Assembly (NCBI GenBank): GCA_946533615.1
Contig: CAMNBY010000037.1
Coordinates: 1 to 8,271 of the forward strand
Reading direction: 5' to 3'
DNA: 8,271 bases
DNA from: an uncultured Clostridia bacterium
GTDB taxonomy: Bacteria > Bacillota > Clostridia > Oscillospirales > Ruminococcaceae
The notes beneath the pieces were generated by a model that was given only the letters and a program-made list of their open reading frames with translations, had not been told where the DNA came from and did no database searches. Positions 1-6,663 of this stretch are shown here, piece by piece; positions within the stretch are counted from its first letter, which is position 1; every line of letters begins with the position of its first letter. The position numbers were made by a program, and so were the translations under genes.

Positions 1-411
1 CTGACCAGCGCTCCTGCCATAGGCGAGTACATTCCCGAGCTTGTCGGCAAGTACGTTGCGCTTGAGGAGAAGCCTGACTTCATTGACACCCGCAAGGGCG
101 TTACCAAGCTCTTTGAGCTGTCTGTCGAGGAGCGGAACGAGCTTATCAAACAGCAGCCTGCTTACGGGCATATCGTCTGCCGCTGCGAGAGCGTGACCGA
201 GGGCGAGATACTTGATGCTATCAACCGTCCGCTGGGCGCCACAACTCTTGACGGCGTCAAGAGGCGCACAAGGGCCGGAATGGGCCGCTGTCAGGCTGGC
301 TTCTGCTCTCCCGTTACTATGAAGCTTATTTCCGAGAAGCTTGGTATACCCCTCGGAGAGGTCAGAAAGAACGGCGTTTATCCCGATAAGGAGGTGCAGG
401 ACAATGCGTGA
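1..411 (+). CDS. glpA: GlpA-type FAD-dependent dehydrogenase, C-terminal part (5' end outside window)
   Basis: The frame is open from base 1 to the TGA at 409-411, giving the last 136 residues of a longer protein; the N-terminal FAD domain lies upstream of the window. The first residues (LTSAPAIGEYI) match the end of the DAO/FAD domain of GlpA-like dehydrogenases. A BFD-like [2Fe-2S] domain follows, with Cys60-x-Cys62 and Cys97-x4-Cys102 (numbered from the window edge) in the contexts VCRCE and GRCQAGFC. In the family this subunit oxidises sn-glycerol 3-phosphate to dihydroxyacetone phosphate, and the cluster carries electrons to the partner flavoprotein. The gene overlaps the next one by 8 bases, as expected for subunits of one complex. 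The exact substrate is inferred; related two-flavin enzymes such as opine or cyanide-forming dehydrogenases share this BFD arrangement. No membrane segment is seen in the visible part. Confidence 0.85.
   Translation: MTSAPAIGEYIPELVGKYVALEEKPDFIDTRKGVTKLFELSVEERNELIKQQPAYGHIVCRCESVTEGEILDAINRPLGATTLDGVKRRTRAGMGRCQAGFCSPVTMKLISEKLGIPLGEVRKNGVYPDKEVQDNA
388..396 (+). promoter_or_regulatory. Ribosome binding site for the GlpB-like gene
   Basis: AAGGAGGTG is a near-perfect Shine-Dalgarno sequence whose AGGAGG core ends 9 bases before the ATG at 404. It lies inside the end of the upstream gene and decides the start: an in-frame ATG at 341 would add 21 residues that do not fit the Rossmann-fold N terminus. 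Confidence 0.85.
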
Positions 412-1672
412 ATATGATCTGATAGTTGTCGGCGGAGGTCCTGCGGGACTTGCTGCGGCCGCATCTGCCAAGCGCTGCGGGACTGATGATATCCTTATCC
501 TTGAGCGCGACAGCGAGCTTGGCGGTATCCTCAATCAGTGCATACACAACGGCTTCGGCCTGCACACCTTCAAGGAGGAGCTGACAGGTCCCGAATATGC
601 CGCAAGATATATCGAGCAGGTCAAGGAGCTTGGCATTCCCTATGAGGTAAACACCATGGTGCTGGATATTACCGAGGGCAATGTGGTGACAGTAATAAAC
701 AAAGAACGTGGAGTTGAGAGCCTGAAAGCCAAGGCTATAATCCTTGCAATGGGCTGTCGCGAAAGACCGAGAGGCGCTTTGAATATCCCCGGGTTCCGTC
801 CTCAGGGCGTTTACACGGCAGGCACAGCTCAGAAGCTTGTGAACCTTGAAGGCGTTGTTCCCGGCAAGGAAGTTGTTATCCTCGGCTCGGGCGATATCGG
901 ACTTATAATGGCAAGGCGCATGACCTTTGAAGGCGCCAAGGTCAAGGCAGTAGTAGAGCTGATGCCTTATTCAAGCGGCCTGAAGCGGAATATCGTGCAG
1001 TGCCTTGATGATTACGGCATTCCGCTGATGCTCAGCCACACGGTCGTTGATATCAAGGGCAAGGAGAAGCTTGAGGGCGTAACTGTAGCTAAGGTCGATG
1101 AGAACCGCACACCCATTCCCGGTACGGAAGAATTCTTTGAGTGCGACACGCTGCTGCTTTCCTGCGGTCTGCTTCCCGAGAACGAGCTTTCGCGCTCGGC
1201 GGGAGTTGAACTCAGCAGGCTCACCGGCGGCCCTGTCGTCGATGACGATCTCGAGACCAATGTTGCCGGTGTATTTGCCTGCGGCAATGTGCTGCACGTC
1301 CACGATCTTGTTGACTTTGTTTCCGCAGAGGCCGAGAGGGCAGGACAGTCCGCAGCCGAGTACATCAAGCGCAGCGGCAGCCGTCCTCAGGGCAGGACTA
1401 TCGGAGTTTCGGCAAAGAACGGCGTCCGCTACACGGTACCGAGCCGCATAAATGTTGATGAGACTACTCAGGATGTTCACATTCGTTTCAGGGTGACAGG
1501 CGTGTACAAAGGTGCATCGCTTGTAGTCAGGAGCGGAGAGCATGAGCTGCTGCGCCGAAAGACAAGGATCCTTGTCCCAAGCGAGATGCAGGATCTTACC
1601 TTGAAGGCCGCAGCGCTTGCAGAGGCTGTGGACGATCTTACTGTTGAGGTGGAAGGAGGCGCAGAAGCATGA
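404..1672 (+). CDS. GlpB-like FAD/NAD(P)-dependent oxidoreductase
   Basis: This 422-residue flavoprotein of the pyridine nucleotide-disulfide oxidoreductase fold has an N-terminal FAD-binding GGGPAG at residues 10-15. A second dinucleotide motif, GSGDIG, lies at 161-166 for NAD(P) or a second flavin, and a second FAD-contact segment, FACGN, at 291-295. The last roughly 80 residues form an extra C-terminal domain. The start at 404 is set by the strong Shine-Dalgarno at 388-396 and places the beta strand YDLIVVGGGPAG directly at the N terminus. The gene sits between the GlpA-type subunit and a CxxC protein, overlapping them by 8 and 4 bases. It is therefore probably the electron-transfer partner of the GlpA subunit in an anaerobic glycerol-3-phosphate dehydrogenase-like complex. 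It resembles NADH-dependent flavoproteins more than E. coli GlpB, so electrons may go to or from NAD; this is inference. No transmembrane segment is visible. Confidence 0.85.
   Translation: MREYDLIVVGGGPAGLAAAASAKRCGTDDILILERDSELGGILNQCIHNGFGLHTFKEELTGPEYAARYIEQVKELGIPYEVNTMVLDITEGNVVTVINKERGVESLKAKAIILAMGCRERPRGALNIPGFRPQGVYTAGTAQKLVNLEGVVPGKEVVILGSGDIGLIMARRMTFEGAKVKAVVELMPYSSGLKRNIVQCLDDYGIPLMLSHTVVDIKGKEKLEGVTVAKVDENRTPIPGTEEFFECDTLLLSCGLLPENELSRSAGVELSRLTGGPVVDDDLETNVAGVFACGNVLHVHDLVDFVSAEAERAGQSAAEYIKRSGSRPQGRTIGVSAKNGVRYTVPSRINVDETTQDVHIRFRVTGVYKGASLVVRSGEHELLRRKTRILVPSEMQDLTLKAAALAEAVDDLTVEVEGGAEA
1651..1659 (+). promoter_or_regulatory. Ribosome binding site for the DUF1667 gene
   Basis: GGAAGGAGG lies within the end of the GlpB-like gene, 9 bases before the ATG at 1669. 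With the ATGA stop/start overlap it supports translational coupling of the two genes. Confidence 0.8.
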
Positions 1673-2019
1673 CAAGAGAGCTTACCTGTATTGGCTGCCC
1701 CATGGGCTGCGAGCTCACCGTGGAGGTCGAAAGCGGCGTTGCTGTCAGCGTCAGCGGAAATACCTGCAAGATCGGCGAGAACTACGCAAAGTCTGAGATC
1801 AGCGCTCCCACAAGGGTCATCACCACTACTGCGCTTTCTGCTGACGAACGGCCTGTTGCGGTTAAAACTGCCGCGCCTGTTCCTAAGGGGCAGATCTTTG
1901 AATGCCTCGAGCAGATAAAAGCGACTACGATCTCGCTTCCTGCGCACATCGGCGATGTGCTGATCGAGAGCGTCTGTGGAACAGGGGTGCCTGTTGTGGT
2001 TACAAGGAACGTGGAATAA
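1669..2019 (+). CDS. DUF1667 family small cysteine-motif protein, partner of the GlpAB-like dehydrogenase
   Basis: This 116-residue protein begins with a Cys7-x2-Cys10-x3-Cys14 group (TCIGCPMGC) followed by Cys33 in GNTCKIG. That pattern of four cysteines is characteristic of DUF1667, a family of conserved CxxC-type proteins found next to GlpA/GlpB-like genes in Clostridia. The cysteines look able to bind an iron-sulfur cluster or a metal, but which one cannot be read from the sequence. The gene overlaps its upstream neighbour by four bases (ATGA) and has its own Shine-Dalgarno, so it is very probably produced with the two flavoproteins in matched amounts. A reasonable inference is that it is a small electron-transfer or assembly subunit taking the place of the larger Fe-S subunit GlpC of E. 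coli. No signal peptide or membrane segment is seen. The C-terminal half (about residues 47-116) has no further cysteine until Cys103. Confidence 0.85.
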   Translation: MTRELTCIGCPMGCELTVEVESGVAVSVSGNTCKIGENYAKSEISAPTRVITTTALSADERPVAVKTAAPVPKGQIFECLEQIKATTISLPAHIGDVLIESVCGTGVPVVVTRNVE

Positions 2020-2026
2020 TTCAAAC

Positions 2027-2032
2027 AGGAGG
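2027..2032 (+). promoter_or_regulatory. Ribosome binding site deciding the start of the secreted protein
   Basis: AGGAGG ends 6 bases before the ATG at 2039-2041. This start gives a clean signal peptide, whereas an in-frame ATG at 1976 would put 21 unrelated residues in front of it and lie inside the DUF1667 gene. Confidence 0.9.
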
Positions 2033-2038
2033 AGTATT

Positions 2039-4957
2039 ATGAGAAAAGGACTGATAAAAAAACTTGCCGCTTTTACGGCAGCTGTTTATGCCTGTACGAT
2101 GATGCCTGTTTCGCTCTCCTTCGCCGAGAACACACCGGTCGTGCAAGACGACCCTGCTAACGTTTCAAGCGTTGATGAGCTGTCTGACGACGAGAGTTCC
2201 TTCGACGAGACTTCAAGCGAAGTAGAAAGCTCTTCTGAGGATGAACTGTCAAGCGAGGACGAAAGCTCGGAGGAAGAATCATCGAGCGAGGACGAAAGCT
2301 CGGAAGAGGAGTCGTCGAGCGAAGACGAAAGCTCGGAGGAAGAATCATCGAGCGAGGACGAAAGCTCAGAAGAGGAGTCCTCAAGCGAAGACGAAAGTTC
2401 GGAAGAGGAATCATCGAGTGAAGACGAAAGCTCTGAGGATCCGGCGCCTGTAAATGTTGCAGATCTGGAAGCTGCTGTTAAAGGCAGCGGCTTCACTTAC
2501 ACAGGCAGCGCTGTCAAGCCTGATGTGACCATAACTGACAGCGGCAAGACACTGGTGAAGGACAAAGACTATAAGCTTTCGTATTCAAACAACGTAAAGG
2601 CCGGTACCGCAACTGTAACAGTCTCGGGTATCGGCGCATACACGGGAACGCAGAAGCTCTCGTTTACTATCGGCAAGGCCGATATTTCGGGACTCAAGGC
2701 TTCTATACCTTCGCTTAACTACACCTATTCGGGAGTCGGCCGTGAGCCCGAGCCGACACTTAAATTCAACGGCACAAAGCTTGTCAAGGGAACTGACTAC
2801 ACAGTATCTTACAAGAATAACGTTAATGTTGGCAGCCTGACAGCGACCGTCACCCTCACGGGCAAGGGCAACTTCAAGGGCTCGACTGCAAGGCAGTATA
2901 ACATAACTGCTCGTTCGGTCTCAAGCTGTTCTGTAAGTTCGATAGCAAATGTAGTTTATAACGGCAAGGCCAAGACGCCTGCGCCGACAGTCAAGTACAA
3001 TTCGATAACCTTCAAGAAGGGCACCGACTATGACCTGAAATATTCGAGCAACACAAACACGGGCACCGCCAGCATCAAGATCACTGGTAAGAACAGGCTC
3101 ACGGGCACCAAGACGGTGACCTTCAAGATCGTGCCTGTATGCGTGGCCGATTACGGCGCAAAGCCCAATGACAAGAAAGACGACCGCGACGGGATCCAGG
3201 CAGCTCTCTCTCTTGCCAAATCAATGCCTTCTGGTGAGAAGCTCGAGGTCTTTGTTCCCGCGGGTACTTATTATCTGAACAAGACCCTCTGCATCTTCTC
3301 GAACACCAGGCTTATCCTTGACAAGAACGCGAAGATCGTCAACAACTGCGACAAGGTCATGATCTGCCCCGCTTACGCTAAGGGAAGCGACTGGATAACC
3401 ACAGGGACAGGCTACTCGGTCGCAAGCAATATTTATATCTCGGGCGGCACCTGGGACGCTAACGGCAAGGCAAGAACAGCCTCTCAGGAATCCAAGGCTG
3501 CGCTGCTGTTCCGCAACTGCAAGAACATAACTGTTACCAATACAACTGTCCAGAACGAATACGGCAATCACTTCATTATCTGTGACGGTGTCAGCGGCCT
3601 GACGGTCTCGGACGTTACCTTCAAGGATTTCGTATCCTACAAGGGGTCGGCCAATAATTATGATTTCTATGACGGACAGTCCTCGGCCGGTGAAAAGAAG
3701 ACCGCTATCGGCGCTATCGAAGCACTTCATCTCGACTTTTCGACAGACAAGACCCCCTGCACAAATGTCAAGGTCTCGGGCTGCACGTTCTTGAACGTTC
3801 CCAGCGGTATCGGAACACATCATATCAATGCCAAGTACGCAACAAACATTACCATCTGGAACAACACATTTAAGAACGTCTGGTTCTTCTGCGTCCATAC
3901 CAGCAGCTTCAAGAGCACAAAGGTCTATGACAATACGGCAACAAATTCGCTTGCGCTTTTCAGAAGCGAGGACACCGAGGCTGAGGTCTACAATAATATA
4001 TTCACTTCCGTTTCGACGGCTCCGGCCTCGCGTTACAACCGCGAGACCTGGCTGTACTCGGTTCTTATCCAGAGCAACAGCAAGATCAACTTCCACGATA
4101 ATACCATCACCTCGCCTGTCGAGACAGGCATCAGGTACAAGGACAACACTTCGACCACAAACACTTTCAAGAACAACACGGTTACAGGCTGCGGATTAGA
4201 CGGTATGTTTATCACCAATTCCAAGGTGACTATGACCTACAACACGATCAAGACCTGCAAGGGCAAGGGAATCAGGGCCGAAAAAGCACAGCTGACGGCC
4301 ACGAGCAACAATATCACAGGCTGCAAGGACGCGGCGGCTGATTTCTACTCAGGCTGCAAGTCCTGCACTTTCAAGAACAACGGTATTGACGCAGGCGCGA
4401 CTATCAAGGTCTCCAGAGATTCCTCGGTGACTAAAACGGATAACAAGAAGTCGCTTTCAACTCTGAAGGCCACTATCCCTTATTCGTCCTACACCTATAA
4501 TGCCGGCAAAGCGATAAAGCCTACAGTGACCGTTAAAAACGGCACGACAAAGATCTCGGCTTCCAATTATACGGTGACTTATTCCAATAACACCAAGGTC
4601 GGCGTTGCTACAATAATCATTGAGGGCAAGGGAAGCTATCGCGGCTTTCTGAAAAAGACCTTTGTCATCAAACCGAAGCCCCAGACACTCACGCTGACCA
4701 CGACCAGCGGAGCTTTCAAGGCGGCCTGGACGAAGGACACCACTGCAACAGGCTACCAGATCCAGTATTCAAAGGACAAGAGCTTTAAGACGGGTGTGAC
4801 GACCTATACGGTCAGCAAGAACACCACAACGAGCGTGAACTTCTCATCCAAGCCCAAGACAGGCGAGACCTGGTACGTCAAGTACCGCGCGTATTACGAA
4901 GTGAACGGCTCCAAGTACGGAAATTACAGTTCTGTTAAATCTGTCAAGGTCAAATAA
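2039..4957 (+). CDS. Secreted multidomain protein: acidic Ser repeat, Ig-like modules, right-handed beta-helix, FnIII-like domain
   Basis: The 972-residue product starts with a signal peptide (basic residues 2-8, hydrophobic core, cleavage likely after Ala29 in SFA-EN), so it is exported. Residues about 45-134 form a Ser/Glu/Asp-rich, disordered linker containing five identical 11-residue repeats. Three Ig-like modules follow at about 143-217, 218-294 and 295-368, each with a YTG/YSG/YNG strand and a DYxxxYxxN turn. A right-handed beta-helix begins at residue 369 with VADYGAKPNDKKDD, the usual opening of pectate-lyase/GH28-like helices, and runs to about 800. Its last coils show an asparagine ladder. 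A fourth Ig-like module (805-882) and a fibronectin-III-like domain (883-972) end the protein. No LPXTG, SLH, dockerin or C-terminal membrane anchor is seen. Binding or cleavage of polysaccharide is plausible from the fold, but no catalytic triad can be assigned with confidence. The gene starts 19 bases after the DUF1667 stop with no terminator between them, so read-through from the dehydrogenase operon is likely. Confidence 0.88.
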   Translation: MRKGLIKKLAAFTAAVYACTMMPVSLSFAENTPVVQDDPANVSSVDELSDDESSFDETSSEVESSSEDELSSEDESSEEESSSEDESSEEESSSEDESSEEESSSEDESSEEESSSEDESSEEESSSEDESSEDPAPVNVADLEAAVKGSGFTYTGSAVKPDVTITDSGKTLVKDKDYKLSYSNNVKAGTATVTVSGIGAYTGTQKLSFTIGKADISGLKASIPSLNYTYSGVGREPEPTLKFNGTKLVKGTDYTVSYKNNVNVGSLTATVTLTGKGNFKGSTARQYNITARSVSSCSVSSIANVVYNGKAKTPAPTVKYNSITFKKGTDYDLKYSSNTNTGTASIKITGKNRLTGTKTVTFKIVPVCVADYGAKPNDKKDDRDGIQAALSLAKSMPSGEKLEVFVPAGTYYLNKTLCIFSNTRLILDKNAKIVNNCDKVMICPAYAKGSDWITTGTGYSVASNIYISGGTWDANGKARTASQESKAALLFRNCKNITVTNTTVQNEYGNHFIICDGVSGLTVSDVTFKDFVSYKGSANNYDFYDGQSSAGEKKTAIGAIEALHLDFSTDKTPCTNVKVSGCTFLNVPSGIGTHHINAKYATNITIWNNTFKNVWFFCVHTSSFKSTKVYDNTATNSLALFRSEDTEAEVYNNIFTSVSTAPASRYNRETWLYSVLIQSNSKINFHDNTITSPVETGIRYKDNTSTTNTFKNNTVTGCGLDGMFITNSKVTMTYNTIKTCKGKGIRAEKAQLTATSNNITGCKDAAADFYSGCKSCTFKNNGIDAGATIKVSRDSSVTKTDNKKSLSTLKATIPYSSYTYNAGKAIKPTVTVKNGTTKISASNYTVTYSNNTKVGVATIIIEGKGSYRGFLKKTFVIKPKPQTLTLTTTSGAFKAAWTKDTTATGYQIQYSKDKSFKTGVTTYTVSKNTTTSVNFSSKPKTGETWYVKYRAYYEVNGSKYGNYSSVKSVKVK
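2264..2428 (+). repeat. Five tandem 33-bp units encoding an acidic serine repeat
   Basis: Five in-frame 33-base units at 2264, 2297, 2330, 2363 and 2396 each encode the same 11 residues, SSEEESSSEDE. Units 1 and 3 are identical in DNA, and units 2 and 4 differ at three bases, so a 66-base higher-order duplication is visible. All differences between units are synonymous. Serine positions 1 and 8 always use AGY codons and positions 2, 6 and 7 always TCN, which shows origin by duplication. Less regular Ser/Asp/Glu sequence precedes it. There are no spacers, so this is not a CRISPR array. Confidence 0.95.
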
Positions 4958-4969
4958 AATGATAAAACG

Positions 4970-5001
4970 AGCGGCTCTGCACTGATCTGTGCAGAGCCGC
5001 T
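4970..5001. terminator. Bidirectional intrinsic terminator between convergent genes
   Basis: A perfect 13-bp inverted repeat (left arm AGCGGCTCTGCAC at 4970-4982, right arm 4989-5001) encloses a 6-base loop. On the plus strand it is followed by a T-rich stretch (TTCTGTATTTGATTT); on the minus strand it is followed by CGTTTTATCATTTTA. It lies 12 bases after the secreted-protein stop and 22 bases beyond the DUF4317 stop on the other strand, so it can end transcription of both groups. The T tracts are interrupted, so efficiency may be moderate. Confidence 0.9.
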
Positions 5002-5023
5002 TTCTGTATTTGATTTGGAGCTG

Positions 5024-6157
5024 TTATTTCAGCTTGGCGTTGATGCCGTTTATCGTTACCTCCGGGTCATCAAGGGCGATAACAAGGCTGCGGACTCCGT
5101 CTACCTCGCGGACCTGTACCTTGTCCTGTCCGTCCTTGGTGATGTTGACGGTCACGCTCGGAGTGGAGACGACTGTCTTCTTGTCAATCAGGTTTGAAAC
5201 CGTAAGCGGCTTGTCGCCCATCGCTGTCTCGAAGATCTTCGGCAGGTGTTCAAGCTTCTCCTGGCTTACCCCTGTCTCCCAGAGAATGTTGCCAAGCTCG
5301 GCACTTCCGACTGTGGCCGCCTCAGTCTCGTAGCTGGTCTTGTCTGCCAGCTCGGTCAGGCGGTCGTTGACAGCTGTGATGACATCGTAGCTCAGCTCTT
5401 CGCCCGCAACGTTTCCGAGGATTGCGTGGAAGGTGGCCTTTTCGTGGTCGCAGCTCATTACGAACTCGCAGCCGAGCAGCTCGTTGACGATCGAAGAATT
5501 AGGCTTCTTGGCGCTCTTTGAGTAGTAAAGCACGCTGTTGATGTCGGGCGAACGGTCGGAGAAAACAGGGAAGATGAAGCCGTCGCTTGGCATTTCGATT
5601 ATCCTGTCGGCGGTGAGCTTCTTCTCGATCGCGTTGTTCTCATCGGAATAAACAAGGCCGTCAAACCTCAGTTCTACCGGACAGAGAGCGGTCACGATAA
5701 AGCTGTAATCGGTGTCTGCCTCGGCGCCGTCGTCAAGCTCGTCCATCTTGGTCTTCTTCGGGATCGTGTAAACGCAGTGCGCCGCAAATATTGCAAAGGT
5801 GCTGACGAACGCCGACTTCTCGCAGATCTTTTGGATAAAGTCGTCTACAAGCTCCTCATCGCAGAGCTTGCTTTTCATCAGCTTGTAGAAGTAGGGCTGC
5901 ATTCCGCCTTCGAGGTAGGCGTCTTTCGGGAAGGGATATTCTTTCAGGTTTTTGCCGAGCTGTCCCGATAGCGTCTTTTTAAGTATCTGCATTATAAGCT
6001 CCGCCTCGTCCTGAGGCAGGGTCATAAAGCTTTGCGCCGACTTGTATTTTACATTCTTCTCCGCATCAACAAAGGCCTGCACCACCTGCTGAACGGTGAA
6101 AAGTCCGCTGTCTTCCTTAAAGTTCTTTTTGATCTCGTTTATCTCTTTTTTATTCAT
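5024..6157 (-). CDS. DUF4317 family protein
   Basis: The 377-residue protein begins MNKKEINEIKKNFK and contains the segments LKKTLSGQLGKNL (about 59-71), FPVFSDRSPDINSVLYYSK (about 196-214) and LLGCEFVMS (about 228-236). I recognise these as typical of DUF4317, a conserved family of Clostridia whose function is not known. The length agrees with the family. There is no signal peptide or clear membrane segment, so a cytoplasmic location is expected. The Shine-Dalgarno is weak (GGAG on the minus strand at 6173-6170, 12 bases before the ATG). The start is nevertheless supported because the family normally starts with this MNKK motif. It is the last gene of the minus-strand group, 23 bases after the YbaK stop, and is followed by the shared terminator. 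The family name is from memory of sequence similarity; no function is assigned. Confidence 0.82.
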   Translation of the reverse strand: MNKKEINEIKKNFKEDSGLFTVQQVVQAFVDAEKNVKYKSAQSFMTLPQDEAELIMQILKKTLSGQLGKNLKEYPFPKDAYLEGGMQPYFYKLMKSKLCDEELVDDFIQKICEKSAFVSTFAIFAAHCVYTIPKKTKMDELDDGAEADTDYSFIVTALCPVELRFDGLVYSDENNAIEKKLTADRIIEMPSDGFIFPVFSDRSPDINSVLYYSKSAKKPNSSIVNELLGCEFVMSCDHEKATFHAILGNVAGEELSYDVITAVNDRLTELADKTSYETEAATVGSAELGNILWETGVSQEKLEHLPKIFETAMGDKPLTVSNLIDKKTVVSTPSVTVNITKDGQDKVQVREVDGVRSLVIALDDPEVTINGINAKLK

Positions 6158-6180
6158 TTGTCTGTTCTGCTCCGTTTCTG

Positions 6181-6663
6181 TTATTTGGTGATTATGTCAG
6201 CCGATCTGACATCAACAATCTTTCTGAGCGTTTCAAGCGGCATTTCAAGCTGAAGCCCGACTCTGCCTCCGCTGAAAAGTATCGTATCAAAGCCCTCGGC
6301 TGTTTCGTGGATAAAGGTCGGGAAGGGCTTTTTCATTCCGATCGGAGAGCAGCCGCCGTGTATGTAGCCGGTAAGAGGCAGAAGCTCCTTTGCGTGTATC
6401 ATTTCTATGGACTTTTCTCCTGCGGCCTTGGCGGCTTTTTTAAGATCAAGCTCCTCGCGCACAGGCACCATAAATACATAATAGTGCTTTGTTCTCGGAG
6501 ATACCGTCACAAGAGTCTTGAAGACGCGCTGCGGATCCTGTCCGAGAGCCTCAGCGATCTCGGCACCGCTGCGTTCTGCGGGAATGTCGTGAGTGTAGGT
6601 CTTGAATCCCAGCTTTTTCTGTTCAAGCAGCCGCAGGGCGTTGGTTTTGTCTTTTGCTTTCAT
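6181..6663 (-). CDS. ybaK: YbaK/EbsC family Cys-tRNA(Pro) deacylase
   Basis: The 160-residue protein has the length and pattern of YbaK, a trans-editing enzyme. In this family the enzyme hydrolyses Cys-tRNA(Pro) made in error by prolyl-tRNA synthetase. Lys49 in RVFKTLV corresponds to the conserved lysine of the YbaK active site, and GGCSPIGMKK at 103-112 is the conserved substrate-pocket loop. FSGGRVGLQLEM near residues 130-141 is the usual C-terminal signature. The protein is cytoplasmic with no signal peptide. The ATG at 6663 overlaps the upstream acetyltransferase stop by four bases, and AAGGAAA lies about 8-10 bases before it, so translation is probably coupled. The substrate assignment follows the family; related INS-superfamily members (ProX, YeaK) act on other mischarged tRNAs, but the sequence is closest to YbaK. 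Confidence 0.93.
   Translation of the reverse strand: MKAKDKTNALRLLEQKKLGFKTYTHDIPAERSGAEIAEALGQDPQRVFKTLVTVSPRTKHYYVFMVPVREELDLKKAAKAAGEKSIEMIHAKELLPLTGYIHGGCSPIGMKKPFPTFIHETAEGFDTILFSGGRVGLQLEMPLETLRKIVDVRSADIITK

Noticed and set aside
341..403. Upstream in-frame ATG at 341 that would extend the GlpB-like protein by 21 residues.
   Set aside because: The extension has no Shine-Dalgarno, lies deep in the glpA frame and precedes a standard FAD-binding N terminus; the ATG at 404 has a strong site.
971..1675. Long minus-strand open frame of 234 codons opposite the GlpB-like gene.
   Set aside because: It is antisense to a clear flavoprotein, has no recognisable domain, and is explained by the codon bias of the real gene.
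1898..1920. Possible internal promoter (TTGAAT followed by GATAAA) before the secreted-protein gene.
   Set aside because: The spacing is only about 10 bases, far from the usual 17, and no other credible -10 box was found near it.
1976..2038. In-frame ATG at 1976 ahead of the secreted protein.
   Set aside because: It lies inside the DUF1667 gene and would put unrelated residues before a well-formed signal peptide; AGGAGG at 2027-2032 points to 2039.
2264..2428. Regular repeats considered as a CRISPR array.
   Set aside because: Units are directly adjacent with no spacers, lie inside a coding frame, and vary at third codon positions.
2086..2496. Ser/Leu/Asp-rich antisense frame and Arg/Lys-rich +1 frame across the 33-bp repeats.
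   Set aside because: Any frame through a tandem repeat gives a repetitive peptide; only the main frame keeps the peptide identical while the DNA varies.
3221..4096. Minus-strand open frame of 291 codons opposite the beta-helix region.
   Set aside because: No family resemblance and no suitable context; a shadow of the sense-strand codon pattern in the beta-helix gene.
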